A stretch of 64,000 bases of DNA from Streptomyces sp. NRRL S-37 (GTDB lineage: Bacteria; Actinomycetota; Actinomycetes; Streptomycetales; Streptomycetaceae), in assembly GCF_000721605.1 (NCBI RefSeq), contig NZ_JOIZ01000019.1:372001-436000 (forward strand), written 5' to 3'. The notes beneath the pieces are model-generated. The model had not been told where the DNA came from, did not search any database, and worked only from the letters and a program-made list of their open reading frames with translations. Position numbers and translations under genes: made by a program. Numbering within the stretch: the first letter of the stretch is position 1; every line of letters starts with the position of its first letter. This document shows positions 16,453 through 25,158 of this stretch, piece after piece.

Positions 16453-17625
16453 ATGCCCGACCGCGCCCCGCAGCCGGTGGACCGGCAACTGCCCACGGAC
16501 GAGGCCCGGGACCTCATCTCGCTCGTCCGCGACATCGCGCAGCGCGAGGTCGCCCCGCGGGCGGCCGAGGAGGAGGACGCGGGCCGCTTCCCCCGCGAAC
16601 TGTTCACCCTGCTCTCCGAGTCCGGCCTGCTCGGCCTCCCCTACGACTCCGAGTACGGCGGCGGGGACCAGCCGTACGAGGTCTACCTCCAGGTCCTCGA
16701 AGAGCTCGCCGCGGCCCGGCTCACCGTCGGCCTCGGCGTCAGCGTGCACACCCTGGCCTCCTACGCGCTCGCCGCCTTCGGCGCCAAGGAGCAGCAGGCC
16801 GAGCATCTGCCCGCGATGCTCGGTGGCGGCCTGCTCGGCGCCTACTGCCTCTCCGAGCCCGCCTCGGGCTCGGACGCGGCCTCGCTGCGCACCAAGGCCG
16901 TGCGCGAGGGCGACGACTGGGTGATCACCGGCACCAAGGCGTGGATCACCCACGGCGGCATCGCCGACTTCTACACCGTCATGGCCCGTACCGGCGAGGA
17001 GGGCCCGCGCGGCGTCACCGCGTTCCTGGTGCCCGGTGACGCCGAGGGGCTGAGCGCCGCCGTGCCGGAGAAGAAGATGGGGATGAAGGGCTCGCCCACC
17101 GCCCAGGTCCATCTCGACGGCGTCCGGGTCCCCGACGCGCGGCGTATCGGCGAGGAGGGGCAGGGCTTCGCGATCGCCCTGTCGGCGCTGGACGGCGGCC
17201 GGCTCGGCATCGCCGCCTGCGCGATCGGCCTGGCCCAGGCGGCGCTGGACGAGGCGCTCGGCTACGCGGCCGAGCGGCGGCAGTTCGGCAAGCCGATCGC
17301 CGACTTCCAGGGACTGCGCTTCATGCTCGCCGACATGGCCACGCAGATCGAGGCGGGGCGCGCGCTGTATCTGACGGCGGCCCGGCTGCGCGACGCGGGG
17401 CGGCCGTTCGCCAAGCAGGCCGCCATGGCCAAGCTGCACTGCACCGACACGGCGATGCGGGTCACCACCGACGCCGTGCAGATCCTCGGCGGCTACGGCT
17501 ACACCGCGGACTTCCCCGCCGAGCGCTACATGCGTGAGGCCAAGGTCCTGCAGATCGTCGAGGGCACCAATCAGATCCAGCGGATGGTCATCGCCCGCCA
17601 CCTCGCGGGCCCGGAGACCCGCTGA
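16453..17625 (+). CDS. acyl-CoA dehydrogenase
   Basis: 390 residues, the size of short-chain acyl-CoA dehydrogenases. FAD and substrate motifs: LSEPASGSDAASL, WITHGGIADFY and the C-terminal QIVEGTNQIQRM carrying the catalytic base Glu370. Expected reaction: alpha,beta-oxidation of a short or branched acyl-CoA with electron transfer to ETF. ATG at 16453 with GGGAGGAG upstream. The 3' end overlaps a convergent small ORF by 38 bases. Chain-length preference cannot be read from the sequence. Confidence 0.93.
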   Translation: MPDRAPQPVDRQLPTDEARDLISLVRDIAQREVAPRAAEEEDAGRFPRELFTLLSESGLLGLPYDSEYGGGDQPYEVYLQVLEELAAARLTVGLGVSVHTLASYALAAFGAKEQQAEHLPAMLGGGLLGAYCLSEPASGSDAASLRTKAVREGDDWVITGTKAWITHGGIADFYTVMARTGEEGPRGVTAFLVPGDAEGLSAAVPEKKMGMKGSPTAQVHLDGVRVPDARRIGEEGQGFAIALSALDGGRLGIAACAIGLAQAALDEALGYAAERRQFGKPIADFQGLRFMLADMATQIEAGRALYLTAARLRDAGRPFAKQAAMAKLHCTDTAMRVTTDAVQILGGYGYTADFPAERYMREAKVLQIVEGTNQIQRMVIARHLAGPETR

Positions 17626-17839
17626 GCGGGTCGAGCCCCCGCCAGGGCGCGGTGAGCCGGGTCCACTCCGAGTCGTGCCGCCCGGGCAGCGTGCGGCCCC
17701 GGTCCGCCCAGGTCCGCATCAGATCGCGGTAGATCGGCGGATCCGGGAGCCGGGGCGGCGCGAGTGCCACCGCCTCCGCGGGCGGCGGCACGAAGACGCG
17801 GCGTTGACGCCCGGTCGTCGAGTGCGTGGGGGTCGTCAT
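17588..17839 (-). CDS. small conserved hypothetical protein
   Basis: 83 residues with the segment PPIYRDLMRTWADRGRTLPGRHD, which I recall as conserved in Streptomyces proteins at this position; no known domain. Proline- and arginine-rich, soluble. It runs convergent to the acyl-CoA dehydrogenase and overlaps its last codons. Function unknown; the overlap and short length leave some doubt. Confidence 0.5.
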   Translation of the reverse strand: MTTPTHSTTGRQRRVFVPPPAEAVALAPPRLPDPPIYRDLMRTWADRGRTLPGRHDSEWTRLTAPWRGLDPLSGSPGPRGGGR

Positions 17840-17958
17840 ACCCGGGCAACGCGGGAGCGGCCGGACGGGTCACCGCCCCCCCGGAACAGGACGTGCGTTC
17901 GCGGCCGTCCCGCGCGGACGGGGGCGGCGGACCGCGTCGCCCCCGCACCGGTGCGCGC

Positions 17959-18393
17959 TCAGGCGGCGTGCCGCCGCATCGCCGGGACCCGGATCGGACG
18001 CGAGCCCGGACCGCCGACGTGCGAGAAGGGCTGGGTGCGCCAGTCGAGTCCCTGAGGGAGCGTCAACAGCAGGGCCGTGTCCTGCTCCTGGGGAGTGACG
18101 GACTCGTCGGCCGGCCGCGCCTCGGCGGCCCGGCGGCCGGTGCCGGCGCAGACCGTGAGCCCGAACGGGTTCCACGGCGAGGCGCACAGCGCGTGCTCCG
18201 GCAGGGTGTCCTCGTCCGCGAGCAGGGCGATGGGCTGCGCGCAGTCCGGGCAGACGACCCGGTACATCTCGAAGGTGTCGTAGGCGTCGAGTTCCTCGTC
18301 CGGGACGTCGGGTTCGACGTACTCCGGGTCGAGCTCGACGACCGGCTGCTGCCGCTTGGACGTGGTACGACCAAGGCGCTTAAGACTCTGCAT
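17959..18393 (-). CDS. conserved hypothetical protein with a CxxC pair
   Basis: 144 residues. An acidic segment (EPDVPDEELDAYDTFEMY) leads into VCPDCAQPIALLADED and two further cysteines (ALCASPW; TVCAG), a possible zinc site. Hydrophilic, no membrane segment. ATG at 18393 with GGGGAGAA upstream. Divergent from the AsnC-family gene. Function unknown. Confidence 0.75.
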   Translation of the reverse strand: MQSLKRLGRTTSKRQQPVVELDPEYVEPDVPDEELDAYDTFEMYRVVCPDCAQPIALLADEDTLPEHALCASPWNPFGLTVCAGTGRRAAEARPADESVTPQEQDTALLLTLPQGLDWRTQPFSHVGGPGSRPIRVPAMRRHAA

Positions 18394-18660
18394 TGGGTTC
18401 TCCCCCTCGGGCTGGGCCGTGAAGGCACTGCGGCCTCGACCACAGCAAGCACTTCCCGTCCCCCCTTCGGGGTAATCACGGGAACATCACGGAGACCGCC
18501 CGAAGGGTGTGTCGTTCGTCACATGCCAGGTGCGGGTGCCCGGTGCGGGGGCTTTGTCCCCCCGGACCGCGCGCGGTGGCCTCCGGCACATCACGAACCA
18601 GGCATGACCTGGACGGCTCAGGTGTCCGAGGAGATCAAGCGCACTGTAGGTTCTTGCGCC

Positions 18661-19101
18661 ATGGAGGAGCTGGACCGACAGATCGTGCAGCTGCTCGTCA
18701 AGGACGGGCGGATGAGCTACACAGACCTGGGCAAGGCCACGGGCCTGTCCACGTCGGCCGTGCACCAGCGGGTGCGCCGGCTGGAACAGCGTGGCGTCAT
18801 CCGCGGCTATGCCGCGGTCGTCGACCCGGAGGCCGTCGGCCTGCCCATGACCGCCTTCATCTCGGTCAAACCCTTCGACCCCAGCGCCCCCGACGACATC
18901 GCGGACCGCCTCGCCGGAGTCCCCGAGATCGAGGCCTGCCACAGCGTCGCGGGCGACGAGAACTACATCCTCAAGGTGCGCGTGTCCACACCGCACGAAC
19001 TGGAGGAACTGCTCGCTCGCGTACGCTCGCTGGCAGGCGTCTCCACCCGCACGACGGTGGTCCTCTCCACCCCGTACGAAGCCCGTCCGCCGCGCATCTG
19101 A
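18661..19101 (+). CDS. Lrp/AsnC family transcriptional regulator
   Basis: 146 residues: AsnC-type HTH (DRQIVQLLVKDGRMSYTDLG, LSTSAVHQRVRRLEQRGVI, residues 4-44) and a RAM/ActD ligand domain (AFISVKPF, HSVAGDENYILKVRV, VSTRTTVVLSTPYE). It probably senses an amino acid. The ATG at 18661 starts right at the HTH and has no Shine-Dalgarno; an in-frame ATG at 18604 would add 19 residues. A hairpin follows the stop. Confidence 0.92.
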   Translation: MEELDRQIVQLLVKDGRMSYTDLGKATGLSTSAVHQRVRRLEQRGVIRGYAAVVDPEAVGLPMTAFISVKPFDPSAPDDIADRLAGVPEIEACHSVAGDENYILKVRVSTPHELEELLARVRSLAGVSTRTTVVLSTPYEARPPRI

Positions 19102-19113
19102 ACGCCGCGCCAC

Positions 19114-19134
19114 TCCCAGCCCGTTCGGCTGGGA
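19114..19134 (+). terminator. terminator after the AsnC-family gene
   Basis: An 8-bp stem tcccagcc / ggctggga with a 5-base loop, 12 bases after the stop codon. Confidence 0.6.
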
Positions 19135-19136
19135 TT

Positions 19137-19240
19137 CAGCCCCTCCGGGGGTGCCCCCTTCGGGGGAGTTCGAGGAGCGGGGGTCCGGGGCAGCGCCCCC
19201 GGAGGGACGGGAAAAGGGAAGGGGCGGCGGGGGCGATCAC
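19137..19240. repeat. Streptomyces intergenic GC-rich repeat
   Basis: The sequence cagcccctccgggggtgc, gagttcgaggagcgggg and gtccggggcagcgcccccg is, from memory, a frequent Streptomyces interspersed element with several nested short palindromes (cccccttcggggg). Noncoding. Confidence 0.6.
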
Positions 19241-19330
19241 AATGGACCGGCGGGGAACGGACGGGACGCGTCGCCCCCGGAGACGGCCCTGCATGCGGAG
19301 CGCCCCGCACGACGCGCGAAACTGTGGAAC

Positions 19331-20935
19331 ATGAGTGAACGCACCGCCCCACCCCGCACCCTCCTGCTCCGCCGCGGCGAGGTCCACAGCCCCGCCGACC
19401 CCTTCGCGACCGCGATGGTCGTCGAGCGCGGCCAGGTCGCCTGGGTCGGCTCCGAGGGCGCCGCCGACTCCTTCGCGGACGGCGTCGACGAGGTGATCGA
19501 CCTCGACGGCGCGCTGGTCACCCCCGCGTTCACCGACGCGCACGTCCACACCACGGCCACCGGCCTCGCCCTCACCGGCCTCGACCTGTCCACCGCCCCC
19601 TCGCTGGAGGCCGCACTGGCCCGCGTACGGGAGTTCGCCGCCGCCCGCCCGCACGACCGGGTCCTCCTCGGCCACGGCTGGGACGCCGCCCGCTGGCCCG
19701 GCGGCCGTCCCCCGACCCGCGCCGAACTCGACGAGGCCACCGGAGGCCGTCCCCTCTACCTGAGCCGGATCGACGTCCACTCCGCGGTCGTCACCACGGC
19801 GCTCCTCGACCTCGTCCCGGTCGTGGTCACCCGCGAGGACCGCCCGCTCACCGGGGACGCCCACCACGCGGTGCGCGCCGCCGCCCTGGCCGCCGTCACG
19901 CCGGCCCAGCGCGCCGAGGCCCAGCGCGCCGCCCTCGCCCACGCCGCCTCCCTCGGCATCGGCACGGTCCACGAGTGCGGGGGCCCGGAGATCTCCTCCG
20001 AGGACGACTTCACCGGGCTGCTGCGGCTCGCCGCCGAGGAGAGCGGCCCGCGCGTCGTCGGCTACTGGGCCGAACAGGACGTCGCCAAGGCGAAGGAACT
20101 GGGGGCGATCGGCGCCGCGGGCGACCTGTTCGCCGACGGTGCCCTCGGCTCGCACACCGCGTGCCTGCACGAGCCGTACGCCGACGCCGCTCACACCGGT
20201 ACCGCCCACCTGGACGTCGCGGCCGTGGCCGCCCATGTCGTCGCCTGCACCGAGGCGGGCCTCCAGGCAGGCTTCCACGCCATCGGTGACGCCGCCGTGA
20301 GCACCGTCGTGGACGGTATGCGGGCCGCCGCCGGCACACTCGGCCTCGCCCGCGTCCGCGCCGCCCGGCACCGCGTCGAGCACGCCGAGATGCTCACCCC
20401 CGAGACCGTCGCCGCCTTCGCCGAACTCGGCCTGACCGCCTCCGTCCAGCCCGCCTTCGACGCCCTGTGGGGCGGCGAGGACGGCATGTACGCACGGCGC
20501 CTGGGAGCGGAGCGGGCCCGTACCCTCAACCCCTTCGCGGCGCTGCTGCGCGCCGGCGTCCCGCTCGCCTTCGGCTCCGACAGTCCGGTCACCCCCCTCG
20601 ACCCCTGGGGCACGGTCCGGGCCGCCGCCTTCCACCGCACACCGGAGCACCGCGTCTCCGTGCGCGCCGCGTTCACCGCGCACACGCGCGGCGGCTGGCG
20701 GGCGGTCGGACGCGACGACGCGGGCGTCCTGGTGCCCGGCGCGCCCGCCGACTACGCCCTCTGGCACACCGGTGAACTCGTCGTCCAGGCACCCGACGAC
20801 CGGGTGGCGCGCTGGTCCACCGACCCCCGCTCCGGCACCCCCGGCCTGCCCGACCTCGCCCCCGGCCGTGACCTGCCGGTCTGCCTGCGGACCGTGGTCG
20901 GCGGGCGCACGGTGTTCGTACGGCCGGGCGAGTGA
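19331..20935 (+). CDS. YtcJ-like metal-dependent amidohydrolase
   Basis: 534 residues. Amidohydrolase fold: the N-terminal beta-sandwich leads to the metal motif FTDAHVHTTATGL near residue 75. Later come HECGGPEISSEDDF, the carboxylate region GDLFADGALGSHT, FHAIGDAAVSTVV (metal His), RHRVEHAEML and the final metal Asp in FGSDSPVTPLDPW. YtcJ relatives hydrolyse amides or imidazolones; the substrate is unknown. The ATG at 19331 follows a repeat-rich leader and has only a weak Shine-Dalgarno. Monocistronic, ended by a hairpin. Confidence 0.9.
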   Translation: MSERTAPPRTLLLRRGEVHSPADPFATAMVVERGQVAWVGSEGAADSFADGVDEVIDLDGALVTPAFTDAHVHTTATGLALTGLDLSTAPSLEAALARVREFAAARPHDRVLLGHGWDAARWPGGRPPTRAELDEATGGRPLYLSRIDVHSAVVTTALLDLVPVVVTREDRPLTGDAHHAVRAAALAAVTPAQRAEAQRAALAHAASLGIGTVHECGGPEISSEDDFTGLLRLAAEESGPRVVGYWAEQDVAKAKELGAIGAAGDLFADGALGSHTACLHEPYADAAHTGTAHLDVAAVAAHVVACTEAGLQAGFHAIGDAAVSTVVDGMRAAAGTLGLARVRAARHRVEHAEMLTPETVAAFAELGLTASVQPAFDALWGGEDGMYARRLGAERARTLNPFAALLRAGVPLAFGSDSPVTPLDPWGTVRAAAFHRTPEHRVSVRAAFTAHTRGGWRAVGRDDAGVLVPGAPADYALWHTGELVVQAPDDRVARWSTDPRSGTPGLPDLAPGRDLPVCLRTVVGGRTVFVRPGE

Positions 20936-20946
20936 TCCACGCGGGC

Positions 20947-20973
20947 GGCGCGGTGACGATCATGTGCCGCGCC
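20947..20973 (+). terminator. terminator after the amidohydrolase gene
   Basis: A 7-bp stem ggcgcgg / ccgcgcc with a 13-base loop, 12 bases after the stop. Confidence 0.5.
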
Positions 20974-21044
20974 CTTCTCCCGCGACCTGCGCCTCCTCCT
21001 CGCCGACCAGGTATGCGAACCGCATCGCGCAGGCCGGACGACTG

Positions 21045-21204
21045 TTGACAGGCGGCCGCGGGAGGCCGGTAGGTTCGGCCGGGTCCACCACCGACGCCCG
21101 ACCGGAGAACGTCCGGCCACTCGTGTCGGTACCGCTGGGTCAGGGACGGTGCGCCGCACCGGGGCACCGTCCCCGGGAACCAGGCCCAGCGGCGGCACGG
21201 TACC
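21045..21204 (+). other. promoter-like element followed by a strongly paired noncoding segment
   Basis: TTGACA (21045-21050), a 19-base spacer and TAGGTT (21070-21075) resemble a housekeeping promoter. About 50 bases later three nested stems form: ggtacc (21128-21133 with 21199-21204), gctggg/cccagc (21134-21139 with 21185-21190) and a perfect 10-bp gggacggtgc/gcaccgtccc (21143-21152 with 21164-21173). There is no credible ORF. Either a small RNA or part of a long ppm1 leader; the remainder, to 21482, shows an A/T-richer promoter-like stretch at 21361-21410. Confidence 0.4.
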
Positions 21205-21482
21205 GAGGGACGGGCCGACCGGCCGGGGAGGTGCGACCCCCGGATGGGGCCCGGGCGTTCAGTAGACAACGGCTCCAGGCCGATCCGCAGCCGGCGGGTC
21301 CCGGGCCGGCCCGAAGGGCGCCGGGCCCCCATCCGCTGTCCCGCGCTCTCTCCCGCACGCCCAAAAAGTATGTTCCTACCCGATCTTCGGTAAACGACAC
21401 CACCATATGAACGTCCCGTCACGTCGGCGCGGGCCGTGCCCACTATGGTGGGACCCTGCGCACAGGACATGAAGGGGCAGCA

Positions 21483-22334
21483 GTGAACGACGGCGACGGG
21501 ACCCTCGCGGCAGGATCCCAGGGGCGGAACTTCGGCCCGCTCGGCACGGCTCTGGTGATCATCCCGACCTACAACGAGGCGGAGAACATCAAGGCGATCG
21601 TCGGCCGGGTGCGCGAGGCCGTTCCCGAGGCGCACGTTCTCGTGGCCGACGACAACAGCCCCGACGGCACGGGCAAGCTCGCCGACGAACTGGCCGCCGG
21701 GGACGACCACGTCCAGGTGCTGCACCGCAAGGGCAAGGAAGGCCTGGGCGCGGCCTATCTCGCGGGTTTCCGCTGGGGCATGGAGCACGGCTACGGCGTA
21801 CTGATCGAGATGGACGCCGACGGCTCCCACCAGCCCGAGGAGCTGCCCCGTCTGCTGACCGCCCTCAAGGGCGCCGACCTGGTGCTCGGTTCGCGCTGGG
21901 TGCCCGGCGGCCGGGTGGTGAACTGGCCGAAGTCCCGTGAGGTCATCTCGCGCGGGGGCAGCCTCTACTCGCGCGTGGCGCTCGACCTGCCGCTGCGCGA
22001 CATCACCGGCGGCTTCCGCGCCTTCCGCCGCGAGACGCTGGAGGGCCTGGGCCTCGAGGACGTGGCCTCCCAGGGGTACTGCTTCCAGGTCGACCTGGCC
22101 CGCCGCGCGGTGAAGGCCGGCTATCACGTCGTCGAGGTTCCCATCACGTTCGTCGAGCGCGAGCTCGGCGACTCCAAGATGAGCCGCGACATCCTCGTCG
22201 AGGCGCTGTGGCGGGTCACGGCGTGGGGTGTGGGGGAGAGGGTCGGCAAGGTCCTCGGACGCGGCGACGACAAACAGCGGCCCGACTTGGACGTCAAGCA
22301 GCCCGAGCCGGACGTCAAGCGGTCCGAAGCGTAG
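21483..22334 (+). CDS. ppm1: polyprenol monophosphomannose synthase (GT2)
   Basis: 283 residues. A GT2 enzyme that moves mannose from GDP-mannose to polyprenyl phosphate, the donor for protein O-mannosylation in Streptomyces. Motifs: VIIPTYNEAENI, ADDNSPDGTG, the DxD metal site MDADGSHQP, GSRWVPGGRVVNWP, RDITGGFRAF and a C-terminal VPITFVERELGDSKMS. No membrane anchor, as in other actinobacterial soluble Ppm proteins. GTG start with GAAGGGG upstream. Position directly before fxsA and rbpA matches S. coelicolor SCO1423. Confidence 0.94.
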   Translation: MNDGDGTLAAGSQGRNFGPLGTALVIIPTYNEAENIKAIVGRVREAVPEAHVLVADDNSPDGTGKLADELAAGDDHVQVLHRKGKEGLGAAYLAGFRWGMEHGYGVLIEMDADGSHQPEELPRLLTALKGADLVLGSRWVPGGRVVNWPKSREVISRGGSLYSRVALDLPLRDITGGFRAFRRETLEGLGLEDVASQGYCFQVDLARRAVKAGYHVVEVPITFVERELGDSKMSRDILVEALWRVTAWGVGERVGKVLGRGDDKQRPDLDVKQPEPDVKRSEA

Positions 22335-22415
22335 GCGTACGACCGTCTGTTCAGCCCGGGGGTCCCGGTGATCCCGCTTATCCCGCGCTGAGCCGGGCCC
22401 AGGCACACTGGGAGC

Positions 22416-22997
22416 ATGACGACTGGCGCTCAGACCCCGTATCCCGCCCGGCCCCGGCGCTCCCGGCTGCGCACCTTCCTGCCGCTGGGTGTCGCCGCAT
22501 GGCTCGTGCTGGAGATCTGGCTGCTCACCATGGTCGCCGGGGCGTCGAACGGACTGGTGGTCTTCCTGATCCTGGTGGCCGGCCTCGTCCTCGGCTCGGC
22601 CGTCATCAAGCGGGCCGGTCGGCGGGCCTTCAGGAACCTGACCGAGACGCTGCAACAGCAGCAGGGCGGGATGCTGTCCGAGGCCCGGCCGAACAGCGAG
22701 GGCAGCGGCCTGACGATGCTGGGCGGCCTGCTCCTGATCATCCCCGGCGTGATCTCGGACGCGGTGGGGCTGCTCCTGCTGGTGCCGCCGGTGCAGAAGG
22801 CCGTGAGCCGTCACGCCGAGCGGACCTTCGAGCGCAAGCTCCGCGAGACCGCGCGGGGCTCCCTCGGAGATGTCTTCCAGCAGGCCCGTATGCGCCGGCC
22901 CGACGGCAAGGTCGTCCAGGGCGAGGTCGTCCGGGACGAACCCGGAGGCGCTCCGGGGGACACCCCGCAGGGACCGCGCCCGCCACTGACCCGCTGA
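22416..22997 (+). CDS. fxsA: FxsA family membrane protein
   Basis: 193 residues. FxsA core: hydrophobic start FLPLGVAAWLVLEIWLL, WLLTMVAGASNGLVVF and the family motif LTMLGGLLLIIPGVISDAVGLLLLVPPV. A polar cytoplasmic tail rich in Arg/Pro/Gly follows (residues 130-193). E. coli FxsA limits phage T7 exclusion; the role in actinobacteria is unknown. It lies 81 bases after ppm1, probably co-transcribed, and ends at a strong bidirectional terminator facing rbpA. Confidence 0.92.
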   Translation: MTTGAQTPYPARPRRSRLRTFLPLGVAAWLVLEIWLLTMVAGASNGLVVFLILVAGLVLGSAVIKRAGRRAFRNLTETLQQQQGGMLSEARPNSEGSGLTMLGGLLLIIPGVISDAVGLLLLVPPVQKAVSRHAERTFERKLRETARGSLGDVFQQARMRRPDGKVVQGEVVRDEPGGAPGDTPQGPRPPLTR

Positions 22998-23015
22998 GGG
23001 CGGCCGGGCCCGCAC

Positions 23016-23070
23016 GCACACAGGACCGCGGGCGCCGTACGAGATGTACGGCGCCCGCGGTCCTGTGTGC
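23016..23070. terminator. bidirectional 25-bp terminator between fxsA and rbpA
   Basis: A perfect 25-bp inverted repeat: the left arm 23016-23040 begins gcacacaggaccgcgg and the right arm 23046-23070 ends tcctgtgtgc, with the loop gagat. It sits between two convergent genes and serves both strands. Confidence 0.93.
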
Positions 23071-23109
23071 CGCTGTGCGTGTGTGGCCTCGCCCAGGTCC
23101 CCGGCGGGA

Positions 23110-23484
23110 TCAAGCCGACTTTCGGCTGTCCCTGGGGTGAACCGCGATGTTCATCGCACCGGAGCGCAGAACGGCGAGACGCTCCTCGAGGACCTCTTCG
23201 AGTTCCTCTCGGGTGCGCCGCTCCATCAGCATGTCCCAATGCGTACGCGCGGGCTTGGCCTTCTTCTCCTCGGGGCCGTCGCCGTCCACCAGGAGTGCCT
23301 GGGCACCACAGACCTTGCACTCCCACTCCGGCGGGATCTCCGCCTCGACCGAGAAGGGCATCTCGAAGCGGTGCCCCTTCTCGCATGCGTACTCCACGGC
23401 CTGGCGCGGGGCCAGGTCGATGCCGCGGTCCGTCTCGTAGCTGGTCACCACGAGGCGCGTGCCGCGAAGAGCTCGCTCACTCAT
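23110..23484 (-). CDS. rbpA: RNA polymerase-binding protein RbpA
   Basis: 124 residues. The N-terminal tail (MSERALRGTRLVVTSYETD) and zinc-ribbon-like core (YACEKGHRFEMPF, EWECKVCGAQAL) are followed by the basic linker and sigma-interaction domain (RTHWDMLMERRTREELEEVL). RbpA binds RNA polymerase and principal sigma HrdB and stabilises the open complex. ATG at 23484 with gggaggca upstream. A perfect sigma-R promoter lies 60 bases before the gene, agreeing with known oxidative-stress induction of rbpA in S. coelicolor. Confidence 0.97.
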   Translation of the reverse strand: MSERALRGTRLVVTSYETDRGIDLAPRQAVEYACEKGHRFEMPFSVEAEIPPEWECKVCGAQALLVDGDGPEEKKAKPARTHWDMLMERRTREELEEVLEERLAVLRSGAMNIAVHPRDSRKSA

Positions 23485-23545
23485 GAATCGTGCCTCCCGG
23501 GCTTGTCGCCCACAGGACAGGTGTCGCTGTCGTCGTCATCCGGTC

Positions 23546-23571
23546 AACGTCCGGGCGGCGGTAAAGATTCC
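23546..23571 (-). promoter_or_regulatory. sigma-R promoter of rbpA
   Basis: On the minus strand GGAAT (23567-23571), exactly 18 bases, then GTT (23546-23548): the full sigma-R consensus. It predicts induction of rbpA by disulphide stress. Confidence 0.88.
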
Positions 23572-23761
23572 CGTCCCGAGTTCCGATCCGGGTCATGCGT
23601 CGCCGTCGTAGCCGCAGCCTTGTCAACCAGTGCAGTACCCCCCGACGTCCGGTTTGTCACACCCATAAGGAGATGCGACTCAGCGTTCGGCATCTTTGAC
23701 GCGCAGTAACGGTACGCCTGGCAGGCCAAACGCGTACACTACAGCCCTTTCGCGCTCAGCG

Positions 23762-25108
23762 CTAAATCCGTTCGGGAACCGGGTTGCCCGCTTCGCTGAT
23801 CGCCCGCCGCACCGGCACCCGCGCGAGCAGGACGAATCCCAGGACGAAGAAGCCCACCAGGGAGATGATCGCGTCCCGGTAGCTGCCCGTGAGCTGGTAG
23901 GTGAGGCCGAACAGCAGCGGCCCCAGCCAGCTCGTCCCGCGGTCGCTCACCTCGTACGCGGAGAAGTACTCGGCCTCCTTGCCGGGCGGTACGAGATGGG
24001 AGAAGAGCGAGCGGGACAGCGCCTGGCTGCCGCCGAGGACCAGACCGATTCCGGCCGCCAGCACGAAGAACCACACAGGGGCTTCAGCGGGCAGGAAGTA
24101 CCCGGCGGCCAGGGTCAGGGTCCAGGCGGCCAGGGAGCCGAGGATCGCGCGCTTCGCGCCGTACCGCCGGGCCAGCCGGCCCAGTGCCAGCGCGCCCGCC
24201 ACCGCCAGTACCTGGACCAGCAGCACGGCCGTGATGAGCGTCGACTGTCCGAGCCCCAGTTCCTCGGAGCCGTACACCGAGGCCTGGGTGATCACCGTCT
24301 GGATGCCGTCGTTGTAGACCAGGTACGCCAGCAGGAACGCCAGCGTCAGCGGGTGCCGGCGCATGTCGCGGACGGTCGCCGCGAGCTGCCGGAAGCCCGG
24401 CAGGGCCGCCTCCCGCGCGGGAGCGCGGCGGTCGCGCAGCCGGCGCAGCGGCACCAGCGCGAAGGCACCCCACCACAGACCGGCCGACGCCAGGCAGACG
24501 CGCACCGCCGTCCCCTCGGAGACGCCGAAGCTTTCGTGACCGGTGTAGAGGACGAGGTTCAGGACGAGGACCAGGGACCCGGCCGCGTATCCGAAGGCCC
24601 ACCCGCGCGAGGAGACCGCGTCGCGCTCCTCGGGCGGGGCGATCTGCGGGAGGTAGGAGTTGTAGAGCATCATCGCGACCGACTGCGCCGCGTTCGCCAC
24701 CACCAGCAGCAGACCGCCGAGCAGATAGCGTTCGCCGCCGAGGAAGAACATGCCCGTCGTCGCCGCGGCCCCGGTGTACGCGGCGGCCGCGAGCAGCGGC
24801 TTCTTGCGGCCGGTGCGGTCGGCGGCGGCCCCCACCAGCGGCATCACCAGCACGGCCAGGATCACCGACAGGGAGACCGAGTAGGCGAAGAAGGAGCCCG
24901 CGCGCACCGGTATGCCCAGCGGGTGGACGAACCCGTCCGCGTCCGCCGCGGCCTCGGCGACCGAGGTCAGATAGGGGCCGAGGAACACGGTGAGCACGCT
25001 CGTGGAGTACACGGAGCACGCCCAGTCGTAGAAGTACCAGCCGTGCTGCTCGCGCCGCCGGCCGGTGGCCTCGTCCCCCGCCGCTGACCGCACGGTGTCG
25101 GTGTCCAC
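23762..25108 (-). CDS. MFS transporter, UMF1/Atg22-like
   Basis: 448 residues with twelve predicted hydrophobic segments. The start HGWYFYDWACSVYSTSVLTVFLGPYLT is the UMF1/Atg22-like signature, and an MFS loop GAAADRTGRKKPLL lies after helix 2. Relatives of this group include amino-acid effluxers, but the substrate is unknown. The start GTG at 25108 (VDTDTVR) is the nearest one upstream of the first helix; longer extensions run antisense into the neighbouring GDPD gene. Same strand as the GDPD gene with a 50-base gap. Confidence 0.88.
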   Translation of the reverse strand: MDTDTVRSAAGDEATGRRREQHGWYFYDWACSVYSTSVLTVFLGPYLTSVAEAAADADGFVHPLGIPVRAGSFFAYSVSLSVILAVLVMPLVGAAADRTGRKKPLLAAAAYTGAAATTGMFFLGGERYLLGGLLLVVANAAQSVAMMLYNSYLPQIAPPEERDAVSSRGWAFGYAAGSLVLVLNLVLYTGHESFGVSEGTAVRVCLASAGLWWGAFALVPLRRLRDRRAPAREAALPGFRQLAATVRDMRRHPLTLAFLLAYLVYNDGIQTVITQASVYGSEELGLGQSTLITAVLLVQVLAVAGALALGRLARRYGAKRAILGSLAAWTLTLAAGYFLPAEAPVWFFVLAAGIGLVLGGSQALSRSLFSHLVPPGKEAEYFSAYEVSDRGTSWLGPLLFGLTYQLTGSYRDAIISLVGFFVLGFVLLARVPVRRAISEAGNPVPERI

Positions 25109-25158
25109 CCGTGCCCTCGCTTCCCCGTGAGCGCGCGGAGGCGGCCGGGCGCGGGGTC

